This document shows, one piece after another, positions 43,519-50,578 of a stretch of DNA of 64,000 nucleotides. Numbering within the stretch: the first letter of the stretch is position 1; every line of letters begins with the position of its first letter. Under the pieces are notes generated by a model. It did no database searches. It saw only the letters and a program-made list of their open reading frames with translations, and was not told where the DNA came from. Both the position numbers and the translations under genes were made by a program. The stretch comes from UBA5066 sp048500275 (GTDB lineage Bacteria; Acidobacteriota; Thermoanaerobaculia; UBA5066): the NCBI GenBank assembly GCA_048500275.1, contig JASNYI010000002.1, positions 992,001-1,056,000 of the forward strand, in the 5' to 3' direction.

Positions 43519-43782
43519 TCAGTCGGCCTTCGCGGCCTTCTTGTTGACGGCCTTGGCGATGCGCGACTTGAGGCGCGCCGCGGTGTTCTTGTGAAGGACG
43601 CCCTTTCGGGCGGCGACGTCGAGGCTGGAGGCGGCCACGGGCAGCATCTCCTTCGCCTTCTCGGGCGCCGCGGCCCTCGTCGCCTTGACCGTTCGGCGGG
43701 TCGAGCTCTTCACGGCGCGGTTCCGCGCCTTCTGCTTGTCGTTCTGGGCGGCACGCTTCTTTGCCTGCTTCGTGTTGGCCAT
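43519..43782 (-). CDS. rpsT: 30S ribosomal protein S20
   Basis: 87 residues, highly basic and helical. The start MANTKQAKKRAAQNDKQKAR is characteristic, and LDVAARKGVLHKNTAARLKS and ending KKAAKAD match the family. It binds 16S rRNA. The ATG at 43782 has GAAAGGA upstream. It is single, downstream of cpoB by 67 bp, and ends against the lptE hairpin. A Lys-rich gene in a GC-rich genome, it uses AAG almost throughout. Confidence 0.95.
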   Translation of the reverse strand: MANTKQAKKRAAQNDKQKARNRAVKSSTRRTVKATRAAAPEKAKEMLPVAASSLDVAARKGVLHKNTAARLKSRIAKAVNKKAAKAD

Positions 43783-43849
43783 CGTTTCCTTTCGGGTCGG
43801 GTCTCTGGAATTCACCCCACCGCCGGTCGGGCGGAGGACGTTTCGGGGG

Positions 43850-44749
43850 TCAGCGGGAATCCGAGCCGAGAGAACGCAGGTGCTGGCGCGCGCTCTTGGC
43901 CTCGTCCGACGTCGGGTACTCGTGGACGACGAACTGGAGCTGGACGATCGCCTGGGCTTTCTCGCCGAGCTCGAGATGAGCGAGCCCCTTCCGCAGGTGG
44001 GCCGAGGAGGCCTTGTCGGTCTGCGGGTAGGACTTCAGGAGACGGTCGTAGGTCTCGAGGGCCTTCTTCGGGTTCTTCTGGGCGGACCAGCACTCGGCGG
44101 CCCAGAACAGGGCGTCGTCGGAGAGGTCCGTGCCGGGGTAGGTCTCGACGTATTCCTCGAAGCCCTGGCGGGCGAGGTCGAAGCGGCCGCGCTGGTAGTC
44201 CCCGAGCGCCTGGTTGTAGAGGTCGGCAGGGGCGGGGCGGCCGGAAGCGGGCCTCGGCCCGGCTGCGGGGGCGGCGGTCGGGTCCGGGACGAGCGGAGCG
44301 GCCCCGCCTCCGGAGGACTGGGGGACACCGGTCGCGGGAGGCATTCCGGAGTGTCCGACCGCCTGGGGCACGGCCACGGCGGAATCCATGCGGCCCTGCG
44401 CTTCCGCGATCTGCTGCGAAAGCTGGGCGAGGCGGCGATTGGCGTCCTCGAGCTTGCCGGCCAGGAGCTGCAGCTCGCGGGTCAGCTCGTCGAAGCGGGT
44501 CCCCATGTCGGCATTCGACCGGAGGATGGTGGAAACCTGCTTCGTCAGGTTCTGGTTGAGCTTGTCGACCTCTTCCTTGGAGCTGGACTGCTGGGCGAGG
44601 CGATCGAGCTTCTTCTCGACGTCCCCGACGTGGCGGTGGATCCCTTCGATGTCGCTCCCCGACACGCATCCGGTGAGGGCGAACGCGAAGAGGAGCGCCC
44701 CCGCGAAGGGGGCGCTCCGGCGGGACTCCTGCGGACGGTCTGCGGTCAC
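43850..44749 (-). CDS. cpoB: CpoB/YbgF-type cell division coordinator, Tol-Pal associated
   Basis: 299 residues. The N-terminal signal ends LFAFALTGC, so it is predicted as a lipoprotein, while most CpoB proteins are soluble. A coiled-coil trimerisation region (about 45-125) and a Pro/Ala/Gly linker (about 130-175) follow. The C-terminal TPR domain has DLYNQALGDYQRGRFDLA, SDDALFWAAECWSAQKNPKK and HLRKGLAHLELGEKA. CpoB links peptidoglycan synthesis to Tol constriction. The GTG start at 44749 overlaps the pal stop by 4 bp. Confidence 0.85.
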   Translation of the reverse strand: MTADRPQESRRSAPFAGALLFAFALTGCVSGSDIEGIHRHVGDVEKKLDRLAQQSSSKEEVDKLNQNLTKQVSTILRSNADMGTRFDELTRELQLLAGKLEDANRRLAQLSQQIAEAQGRMDSAVAVPQAVGHSGMPPATGVPQSSGGGAAPLVPDPTAAPAAGPRPASGRPAPADLYNQALGDYQRGRFDLARQGFEEYVETYPGTDLSDDALFWAAECWSAQKNPKKALETYDRLLKSYPQTDKASSAHLRKGLAHLELGEKAQAIVQLQFVVHEYPTSDEAKSARQHLRSLGSDSR

Positions 44750-45300
44750 TTCGCGGTGACGACGAAGTGGGCGCGCCGGTTCTGCGACCACGCTTCCTCG
44801 GTCTGCCCCTGCACGAAGGGACGCTCCTCGCCGTACGAGATCGTCGAGATGCGGCTCCCGTCGATGCCGAGGGAGACGAGGTAGTCGCGGGCCGCGTTCG
44901 CGCGCTTCTCTCCGAGCGCCATGTTGTACTTGTTCGAGCCGCGCTCGTCGCAGTGGCCCTCGACCTGGATCTTCACGGTGGGCCACTTCTTGAGCCAGTC
45001 GGCGTTGGCGGTCATCGCGTCGCGCTCGACCGACCGGACGTCGTAGAGGTCGAAGTCGAAGAAGATGTCCTTGAGATAGCCCGCCTTGTTGAGCTCGGCC
45101 AGGTCGGCCGGCAGCGTTTCCACCGGCGCCTCCACCGGGACGGCGATCGGGGCCTCGGTCGGCACCGGGACGGGGGCGGGCGTCGGCTCGACCGCGACCT
45201 GGGGGGCCGGGGCAGGGGCGGGCTTCTTCGTACAACAGCCGGCGGTCACGAGCAGGCCAGCGGCGAGGACCAGACCGACGGACCGGAACGACTTCATCAT
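44746..45300 (-). CDS. pal: Peptidoglycan-associated lipoprotein Pal
   Basis: 184 residues from ATG 45300, with GGAGG 10 nt upstream. The lipobox is in LAAGLLVTAGC, giving Cys at about 22. A Pro/Ala/Val linker (about 28-65) precedes the OmpA-like domain: IFFDFDLYDVRSVERDAM, VEGHCDERGSNKYNMALGEKRA and YGEERP, with Asp and Arg residues that bind meso-DAP. Pal ties the outer membrane to the wall and works with TolB. It has its own leader with a hairpin. cpoB is coupled downstream. Confidence 0.93.
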   Translation of the reverse strand: MMKSFRSVGLVLAAGLLVTAGCCTKKPAPAPAPQVAVEPTPAPVPVPTEAPIAVPVEAPVETLPADLAELNKAGYLKDIFFDFDLYDVRSVERDAMTANADWLKKWPTVKIQVEGHCDERGSNKYNMALGEKRANAARDYLVSLGIDGSRISTISYGEERPFVQGQTEEAWSQNRRAHFVVTAK

Positions 45301-45320
45301 GACGATCAACCTCCGAATCC

Positions 45321-45345
45321 AGAAAAGGCGATAACGACCTTTTCT
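45321..45345 (-). promoter_or_regulatory. Hairpin in the pal 5' leader
   Basis: AGAAAAGG (45345-45338 on the minus strand) and CCTTTTCT (45328-45321) form a perfect 8-bp stem with a 9-nt loop. It lies a few nt after the expected transcript start (about 45349) and just before the GGAGG ribosome binding site. It could stabilise mRNA or tune translation. An AT-rich stem like this is unusual in the window. Confidence 0.5.
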
Positions 45346-45355
45346 ATTCCCACGG

Positions 45356-45384
45356 ATTCTATGCGCCGCGAGGCGCGTGGACAA
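45356..45384 (-). promoter_or_regulatory. Promoter of pal-cpoB
   Basis: Minus strand: TTGTCC (45384-45379), 17-bp spacer, TAGAAT (45361-45356). The spacer includes GCGCC TCGC GGCGC. This promoter lies between tolB and pal, so pal-cpoB can be read apart from the tolQ operon. Confidence 0.65.
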
Positions 45385-45399
45385 CCAGATCCGGCCGGC

Positions 45400-46743
45400 T
45401 CACTCCAGCTTTCGCTGCCAGGACGGGTAACCGTTGTTCCCGATCGACGTGAGCACCCGGAACCCCGATCCGTCGATCCCTGCCGAGACGATCTGCGTCG
45501 AGCGCCCCCTTTGGAGCTCCCAGGCGATCCGGGTTCCGTCGGGGGACCAGGCGGGGTTCTCGTGCGCCCCGGGGCCGTTCGAGATCTGGACCGTCCGGCC
45601 CGACACGAGGTCGAGGATGCAGATCTGGAAGTCCCCTTCGTTCCGGCACGAGTAGGCCATCCGTCCGCCGTCGGGCGAGAAGGCCGGCGCGTCGCTCCAG
45701 TTCCCGGTCAGCGTCAGCTTCCTCACGTTCGCCCCTTCCAGGTCCATCATGTAGATCTGCGGGGTTCCCTGCCGGTTCGAGGTGAAGGCGATCTCGCGGC
45801 CGTTCGGCGAGAAGCGGGGGCTCGAGTCGATGGCGGGGGAGTTCGTCAGGCGCCGCTGGTTCGAGCCGTCGACCCCGACGACGAAGATCTCCGGGTTCCC
45901 GCGGACGCTCCCGGCGTAGGCGACGGTCCTCCCGTCGGGAGAGAACGAAGGGGCCGAGTTCAGCTCGGTCGTGACCGGGATCTTCGTGCGTGCGGTCGAG
46001 CCGAGCGAGAACCAGTGGAGGCCCGGCGGGGTGCTGACGAACGACTGGTAGACGATCCGGTCGTCGGTGTAGGACCAGTCGGGGGCGATGGAGAGCGACC
46101 GGTGGAAGGTGACCCTCCGCTGGTTCTCGCCGTCCCAGTCCATGACGTAGAGTTCCTTGTTGCGGCCCCCGTCGCGGTCGGAGCTGAAGACGATCTTCGT
46201 CAGGAAGGGGCCCGGCCGGCCCGTGAACTGCCGGACGACGTCGTTGGCGATGACGTGCGCCACCCTGCGGATCGGGACGCCCGCCGCCGAGTACTTCTTC
46301 GTGAGGATGGGCCGAAGGGTCCTGAGGTCGACCAGCTGGGCCGAGACGACGACCGTCGTCCCTTCAGACTGGATCTGCGTGTCGAGGAGAAACTGGGCCC
46401 CGGCGGCGACCCACGCGTCCCCCTCCTCGCGGGTGGCGGGGGGCCGGAGCCCCTTCGGGTGGAGACCGGGATCGGCGAGGGAGAACCAGGGCGAGGCGTC
46501 GAGGTCTGCCGTGAGCGTCTCGTGGAACGGCGCGACGAGGTCCCTCTGCACAAGCTCCGCGGCGGGCGCGACGGGAGCCGGGAGCGCGAGGGCGACCCTC
46601 CGCCCCCCCTCCTGCGACAGGACGAGCGAGATGTCCGAAGGCTGCGCCGGGGGAGCCACGGGCGGCGGGGGCTGCTGCCCCGCGAGAGGGGCGAGCACGA
46701 CGACGAGCGCGAGGCTCGCGGCAAGGAGAACGGGACGCTTCAC
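45400..46743 (-). CDS. tolB: Periplasmic TolB protein
   Basis: 447 residues, GTG start with GGAGG upstream. A signal peptide (KRPVLLAASLALVVVLAPLA) exports it. The N-terminal domain (about 45-170) and a six-bladed propeller follow, with repeats such as APSFSPDGRTVAYAG, SPRFSPNGREIAFTSN, APAFSPDGGRMAYS and NPAWSPDGTRIAWE. TolB binds Pal and the TolA C-terminus during cell constriction. It follows the tonB/tolA-like gene by 19 bp in tolQ-tolR-tolA-tolB. Confidence 0.95.
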   Translation of the reverse strand: MKRPVLLAASLALVVVLAPLAGQQPPPPVAPPAQPSDISLVLSQEGGRRVALALPAPVAPAAELVQRDLVAPFHETLTADLDASPWFSLADPGLHPKGLRPPATREEGDAWVAAGAQFLLDTQIQSEGTTVVVSAQLVDLRTLRPILTKKYSAAGVPIRRVAHVIANDVVRQFTGRPGPFLTKIVFSSDRDGGRNKELYVMDWDGENQRRVTFHRSLSIAPDWSYTDDRIVYQSFVSTPPGLHWFSLGSTARTKIPVTTELNSAPSFSPDGRTVAYAGSVRGNPEIFVVGVDGSNQRRLTNSPAIDSSPRFSPNGREIAFTSNRQGTPQIYMMDLEGANVRKLTLTGNWSDAPAFSPDGGRMAYSCRNEGDFQICILDLVSGRTVQISNGPGAHENPAWSPDGTRIAWELQRGRSTQIVSAGIDGSGFRVLTSIGNNGYPSWQRKLE

Positions 46744-46762
46744 GCAGACCTCCGGGGGGGCT

Positions 46763-47527
46763 TCACTGGAATCGGATGTGGACCCCCAGCTCCTCCCTTT
46801 GGAACTCCGGCGGGAGGGGCGGGAGCGGGTTGGCGGAATAGATCGACCTCGTGGCGGCGCGGTCGTAGAAGCCGAGACCGGAAGGGGTCTCGACCCTCAC
46901 GTCCGTGACCTGGCCCGAACGCTGGATCCGGAACGTGACGACGCACGCGGTGCCCGGCGGGACGTCCGGCTTGAGCCAGTTGGCCCCGATGAGGGCCTGG
47001 AGCTGCTCGGCGTAGTAGGCGAAGGGAAACTCGGCGTCGAAGCCCGACACGGACGCGCCGAAGTTGGTCAGCCCCGGAGACCCGTTGCCCCCGAGCCCGA
47101 GTCCGGCGGAGGGGAGCTCGACGGCCGCACCCCCGCTCGCGTCGGGACGCGGAGACGCCGCAGCCCGGGGGGCAGGGGCAGTCACCGGCTTTGCCTCTTT
47201 GGGCTTCCTCCCCTTGTCGGGAAGGGGGAGGGCGTCCTTCGAAGGGGCCGGGGCGGTGTCCTGGATCTTCTCGATCACCCGGCGCCGAGGGGCTTCGGCG
47301 GGAGCCGGGACGGCGGCCGGCGGGGAGGAGAGCCGGGCCAGTGCCCCCGGCGAGACGACCCGGACCGGGAGCGAAAGGACGGGCGGGGTCGTGAGCTTCG
47401 CGGGCCTCGAGATCAGGACCAGGAAGACGACGAAAGCCACGTGGGCCGCGACGGAGAGTGCGGCGGCAAGGCCGTGCGGGGCATCCGGCCGGCGGATCCT
47501 CTCTTCCAGGACCTCGGAAACCGTCAC
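46763..47527 (-). CDS. TonB/TolA-like periplasm-spanning protein
   Basis: 254 residues. One N-terminal membrane segment (GLAAALSVAAHVAFVVFLVL, about 19-38) is followed by a Pro/Ala/Lys-rich spacer (about 50-145), then a TonB-type C-terminal domain, ACVVTFRIQRSGQVTDVRVE and YDRAATRSIYSANPLPPLPP. By position it serves as TolA: it lies between tolR and tolB. The short spacer (about 100 residues) and the TonB-like C-terminus make it a TolA/TonB hybrid type. GTG start overlapping tolR by 4 bp. Confidence 0.85.
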   Translation of the reverse strand: MTVSEVLEERIRRPDAPHGLAAALSVAAHVAFVVFLVLISRPAKLTTPPVLSLPVRVVSPGALARLSSPPAAVPAPAEAPRRRVIEKIQDTAPAPSKDALPLPDKGRKPKEAKPVTAPAPRAAASPRPDASGGAAVELPSAGLGLGGNGSPGLTNFGASVSGFDAEFPFAYYAEQLQALIGANWLKPDVPPGTACVVTFRIQRSGQVTDVRVETPSGLGFYDRAATRSIYSANPLPPLPPEFQREELGVHIRFQ

Positions 47528-47946
47528 CGGCCCTTCTCGCTCTGGAGCTCCGTCACCATTCCGAGGCTCTCGACGCCGAGCCGGTTGAGGACGTCCATCG
47601 TCTCGACGACGACCCCGTAGGGGAGGTTCCGGTCGGCCTTGAGGTAGACGGAGCGGTCCTTCCGGCCCTGCAGGATCAGCCTGAACCGGTCACGGAGCTG
47701 CTGCTTCGGGATCGGCGTGTCGTTGAGGTAGTAGACCTCCTTCCTCGTGATCGAGAGGATGAGAGGTTCCTCGGGGGTCTTCGGCAGGTTCTGGGAGACC
47801 GACTTCGGGAGCTTCACCTCGACGCCCTGGTGGAGCATGGGCGCCGTGACCATGAAGATGATCAGGAGGACGAGCATCACGTCGACCAGGGGGGTGACGT
47901 TGATGTCGGAAATGGTGTCGACGTCGTCGTCGATCTTGACGGCCAT
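47524..47946 (-). CDS. tolR: TolR/ExbD-type inner membrane protein
   Basis: 140 residues. The membrane helix carries the key Asp: DINVTPLVDVMLVLLIIFM, with Asp about 22 as the proton site. The C-terminal periplasmic domain (KVSQNLPKTPEEPLILSIT-like strands, YLKADRNLPYGVVVETMDVL) matches ExbD/TolR. It forms the motor with TolQ. GGGAGG upstream of the ATG. Read as TolR by its operon. Confidence 0.92.
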   Translation of the reverse strand: MAVKIDDDVDTISDINVTPLVDVMLVLLIIFMVTAPMLHQGVEVKLPKSVSQNLPKTPEEPLILSITRKEVYYLNDTPIPKQQLRDRFRLILQGRKDRSVYLKADRNLPYGVVVETMDVLNRLGVESLGMVTELQSEKGR

Positions 47947-47967
47947 CCGCTCGCCTCCCGGGACGTA

Positions 47968-48663
47968 TCAGGTGAAGTGGCGCTCGGCCAGGTTCAGGAA
48001 CTCGAGGGCGAAGTCCCGCATCTCGGACCGGGTCACCTTGACCCGGCCGTTGAAGTAGTTGTAGGCGATGAGGGCGGGAACGGCGGCGACCAGGCCAGCG
48101 GCGGTGTTCACGAGGGCCTCGGCGATGCCGGGGGCTACGGTGACGATCGAGGTCGATCCGGTGACGCCGATCTGGCGGAAGGCGTTCAGGATGCCCCAGA
48201 CCGTCCCGAAGAGCCCGATGAAAGGGGTCGCGGAGGCGGTCGTCGCCAGGAAGGGGAGCCGGCGGGTGAGCCGGTTGGTTTCGACGCCGGCAGCCCTCTC
48301 CAGCGCCCTCTCGATGGCCGGGAAGCTCTTCACGAAGAGCCGGCCCGGGTCGGCCGGAGCGACTTCACGGCCGGCCTTGACCTGGGCGTCCAGCTCGGCG
48401 TACCCGGCCCGGAAGAGGCCGACCAGCGGGCTTGCGGGGTAGTGGTCGCAGACCCCGAGCACGTCGGCGAACTTCCGGCTCTTGCGGAAGTGAGCGACGA
48501 AGCGACTGGAATGGGCCGTCGCCCGTGAGAAACTCCAGATTTTTGCGACGATGACCGCCCACGATCCCAGAGAAAAAAAGGCGAGGACCACGAGGACGGC
48601 CTTGGCCGTCCAGCCCGCCGCGAGGAACAGCTGAACGATGTTGGCGTTGCCGGCTTCCGTCAT
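47968..48663 (-). CDS. tolQ: TolQ/ExbB-type motor protein
   Basis: 231 residues, three membrane segments (about 15-40, 130-160, 170-200). The family region LATTASATPFIGLFGTVWGIL is clear, and TVAPGIAEALVNTAAGLVAAVPALIAYNYF covers the last helix with its conserved Thr. It channels protons to drive the TolA/TonB partner. GGGAGAG precedes the ATG. It heads the tolQ-tolR-tolA-tolB operon. Its start codon overlaps, on the opposite strand, the possible ATG of the S55 gene. Confidence 0.92.
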   Translation of the reverse strand: MTEAGNANIVQLFLAAGWTAKAVLVVLAFFSLGSWAVIVAKIWSFSRATAHSSRFVAHFRKSRKFADVLGVCDHYPASPLVGLFRAGYAELDAQVKAGREVAPADPGRLFVKSFPAIERALERAAGVETNRLTRRLPFLATTASATPFIGLFGTVWGILNAFRQIGVTGSTSIVTVAPGIAEALVNTAAGLVAAVPALIAYNYFNGRVKVTRSEMRDFALEFLNLAERHFT

Positions 48664-50578
48664 GTCTCTCCCGCCCGGACCGGGCTCGAATCCGGGGCAA
48701 GGTAGCACGGAATCTCGAAGGGGGTCAAAGCGTTACGTTGCCCTCGCCCTCCTCGCGATGGGCCTCCTCGCGGGGTGCGTCGAAGCCGCCGACACGCTTC
48801 CCGTCGGGGAGGTCCGGACGGGGATGAAGGGCTACGGCCTGACGGTCGTGTCGGGACTCGGCGTCGAACGGTTCGAGGTGGAGGTGATCGGGGTCCTCAG
48901 GAATCCGGCGGCCGGGCGCTCCGTGATCCTCGCCTCCCTCTCGGGGCTCGACCTGGCCGAGACGGGGGTCGTGGCCGGCATGAGCGGGAGTCCCGTCTAT
49001 CTCGAGGGAAAGCTCGCCGGGGCCGTTGCATCCGGCTGGGGGTTCTCGAAGAAGGCGATCGCCGGAATCACCCCCATCGAGTCCATGGCCTCGATCGTCC
49101 CGGAGAGAGAGTCGGGCGGCTCTGCGGCCCGGGCCTCGGGTCCCTCTCTGGGAGGGAAGGCGGCGGCATTCGCTCGCCTCGCCGGCGCCCCCGAAGAGAG
49201 CCGGCTGGCGGAGCTGAGGCGGACGCTTCTCGAGAGCCTCCCCCCCGAGACAGCCGGGGCGTTCGGGGGAACCACGCTTCTCTCGTTCCAGGCGTCGGGA
49301 GTTCCGGCCGCGACGATCGACTCGTTCGGCCCGGCTTTGTCCCGGCTCGGAGTGACCGAGGCGAACCTCGCCCTCCTCGGGGCCTCGCCCGCAGCAGGGG
49401 CCGACGCCGGGCTTGCCGGGGCCGATCGGCCCCTCGCCCCCGGCGACTCCGTGACGGCCTACCTCGTCCGCGGCGACCTGAACCTCGGCGCGACCGGGAC
49501 CGTCACGGAGGTCTACCCGGACGGCCGGTTCGTCGCGTTCGGGCACCCGCTCCTCGGCGCGGGGGAGCTGGAGCTCCCGGTCGCGCCGGCCGAGGTCGTC
49601 ACGGTCGTGGCGAGCCTGTTCCAGTCGTTCAAGCTGGCGAACGGCCGCGAGCCCCTCTACCGCCTGACCCACGACCGCGACACGGGAGTCGGAGGACGGA
49701 CCGACCGGCCCGGCCGGACGATCCCCGTGCACGTCGTCGTCGAAGGGGACGGCCGGCCGGCGAGGGAGTTCCGGTTCGAGGCGGCGGCCCACCCGAAGCT
49801 GCTGCCCGTCCTCGCGGGACTCGTCGCCGACGCGTCGCTGACGGCCGCCGACCCGACGCCCCGGGAGAGGCTCCTCTCCTTCCGGGTCACGGTGGAAACC
49901 GCGGCGGGGGAGATCTCCTACGAGGACGTCGCGACCGGGAACCGGGCGAAGGAGATCGCCGTCCTCACGACCGTCGCCCTCGCCTCGGCCGTCGCCGACA
50001 ACGACCTGGGCGACCCGGGGATCCGTGGCGTGCGCCTCGGCTTCGGGAGCTCGACCGAGGAGAGGAGGCTGAAGGTCGTCGAGGCGGCGCCCGCCTCGCG
50101 AAAGGTGGCCCCCGGGGAGACGCTCGCGGTCGCGATCCGTCTCGCCGATCGGCGCGGGACGGAGAGCGTCCGGGTCGTTCGGCTCGAGGTCCCGCCGGAG
50201 ACGCCCGAGGGGCGGGCGACGATCGTCGTCGCCGACGGGAGCAACGCCACGGCGCTCCGCCAGAAGCTGGACCCCTCCGAGCCCCGCACGTTCGGGGAGT
50301 TTGCGACCTTCGTCTCGAGGATCGTCCCCGGGAATCGACTCCTCGCCGGACTCCTCGTCGCGAGTCGCGGCGCTGCGACCCGCTCCGCAACGCTCGACGC
50401 CGTGCCGCCCACCGCCCTCGCCCTCCTGGCCGGTGCCCGTGAGCAGGGCGAGACCGGCATCGAGGACGTCGAGGCCCGGCTCGTTTCCGAGGAGATCGCC
50501 ACCTTCGACCGCCCCGTCTCGGGCTCCGTCCGGATCGACGTCGACGTCGAGAGGACCCGCCCGCGAGGAACCCGATGA
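48662..50578 (+). CDS. SpoIVB-type (S55) peptidase-domain lipoprotein or secreted protein
   Basis: About 638 residues. A lipobox-like segment (YVALALLAMGLLAGC) follows an odd 24-residue basic lead from ATG 48662. No ATG, GTG or TTG lies nearer to the segment, so the start is uncertain. The S55 domain is clear: GEVRTGMKGYGLTVVSG, VVAGMSGSPVYLEGKLAGAVASGWGFSKKAIAGITPIESM with the catalytic Ser of GMSGSP. VAFGHPLLGAGELELP (His) completes it. The remainder is beta-rich and may bind partners. SpoIVB cleaves a signalling protein in spore formers; here a related extracytoplasmic role is inferred. It overlaps the next gene by 4 bp. Confidence 0.8.
   Translation: MSLPPGPGSNPGQGSTESRRGSKRYVALALLAMGLLAGCVEAADTLPVGEVRTGMKGYGLTVVSGLGVERFEVEVIGVLRNPAAGRSVILASLSGLDLAETGVVAGMSGSPVYLEGKLAGAVASGWGFSKKAIAGITPIESMASIVPERESGGSAARASGPSLGGKAAAFARLAGAPEESRLAELRRTLLESLPPETAGAFGGTTLLSFQASGVPAATIDSFGPALSRLGVTEANLALLGASPAAGADAGLAGADRPLAPGDSVTAYLVRGDLNLGATGTVTEVYPDGRFVAFGHPLLGAGELELPVAPAEVVTVVASLFQSFKLANGREPLYRLTHDRDTGVGGRTDRPGRTIPVHVVVEGDGRPAREFRFEAAAHPKLLPVLAGLVADASLTAADPTPRERLLSFRVTVETAAGEISYEDVATGNRAKEIAVLTTVALASAVADNDLGDPGIRGVRLGFGSSTEERRLKVVEAAPASRKVAPGETLAVAIRLADRRGTESVRVVRLEVPPETPEGRATIVVADGSNATALRQKLDPSEPRTFGEFATFVSRIVPGNRLLAGLLVASRGAATRSATLDAVPPTALALLAGAREQGETGIEDVEARLVSEEIATFDRPVSGSVRIDVDVERTRPRGTR
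48699..48728 (-). promoter_or_regulatory. Promoter of the tolQ operon
   Basis: Minus strand: TTGACC (48728-48723), 18-bp spacer, TACCTT (48704-48699). The leader is about 30 nt and contains a ribosome binding site. The same TTGACC with 18-bp spacing occurs in front of the HD gene at 19.8 kb. Confidence 0.55.
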
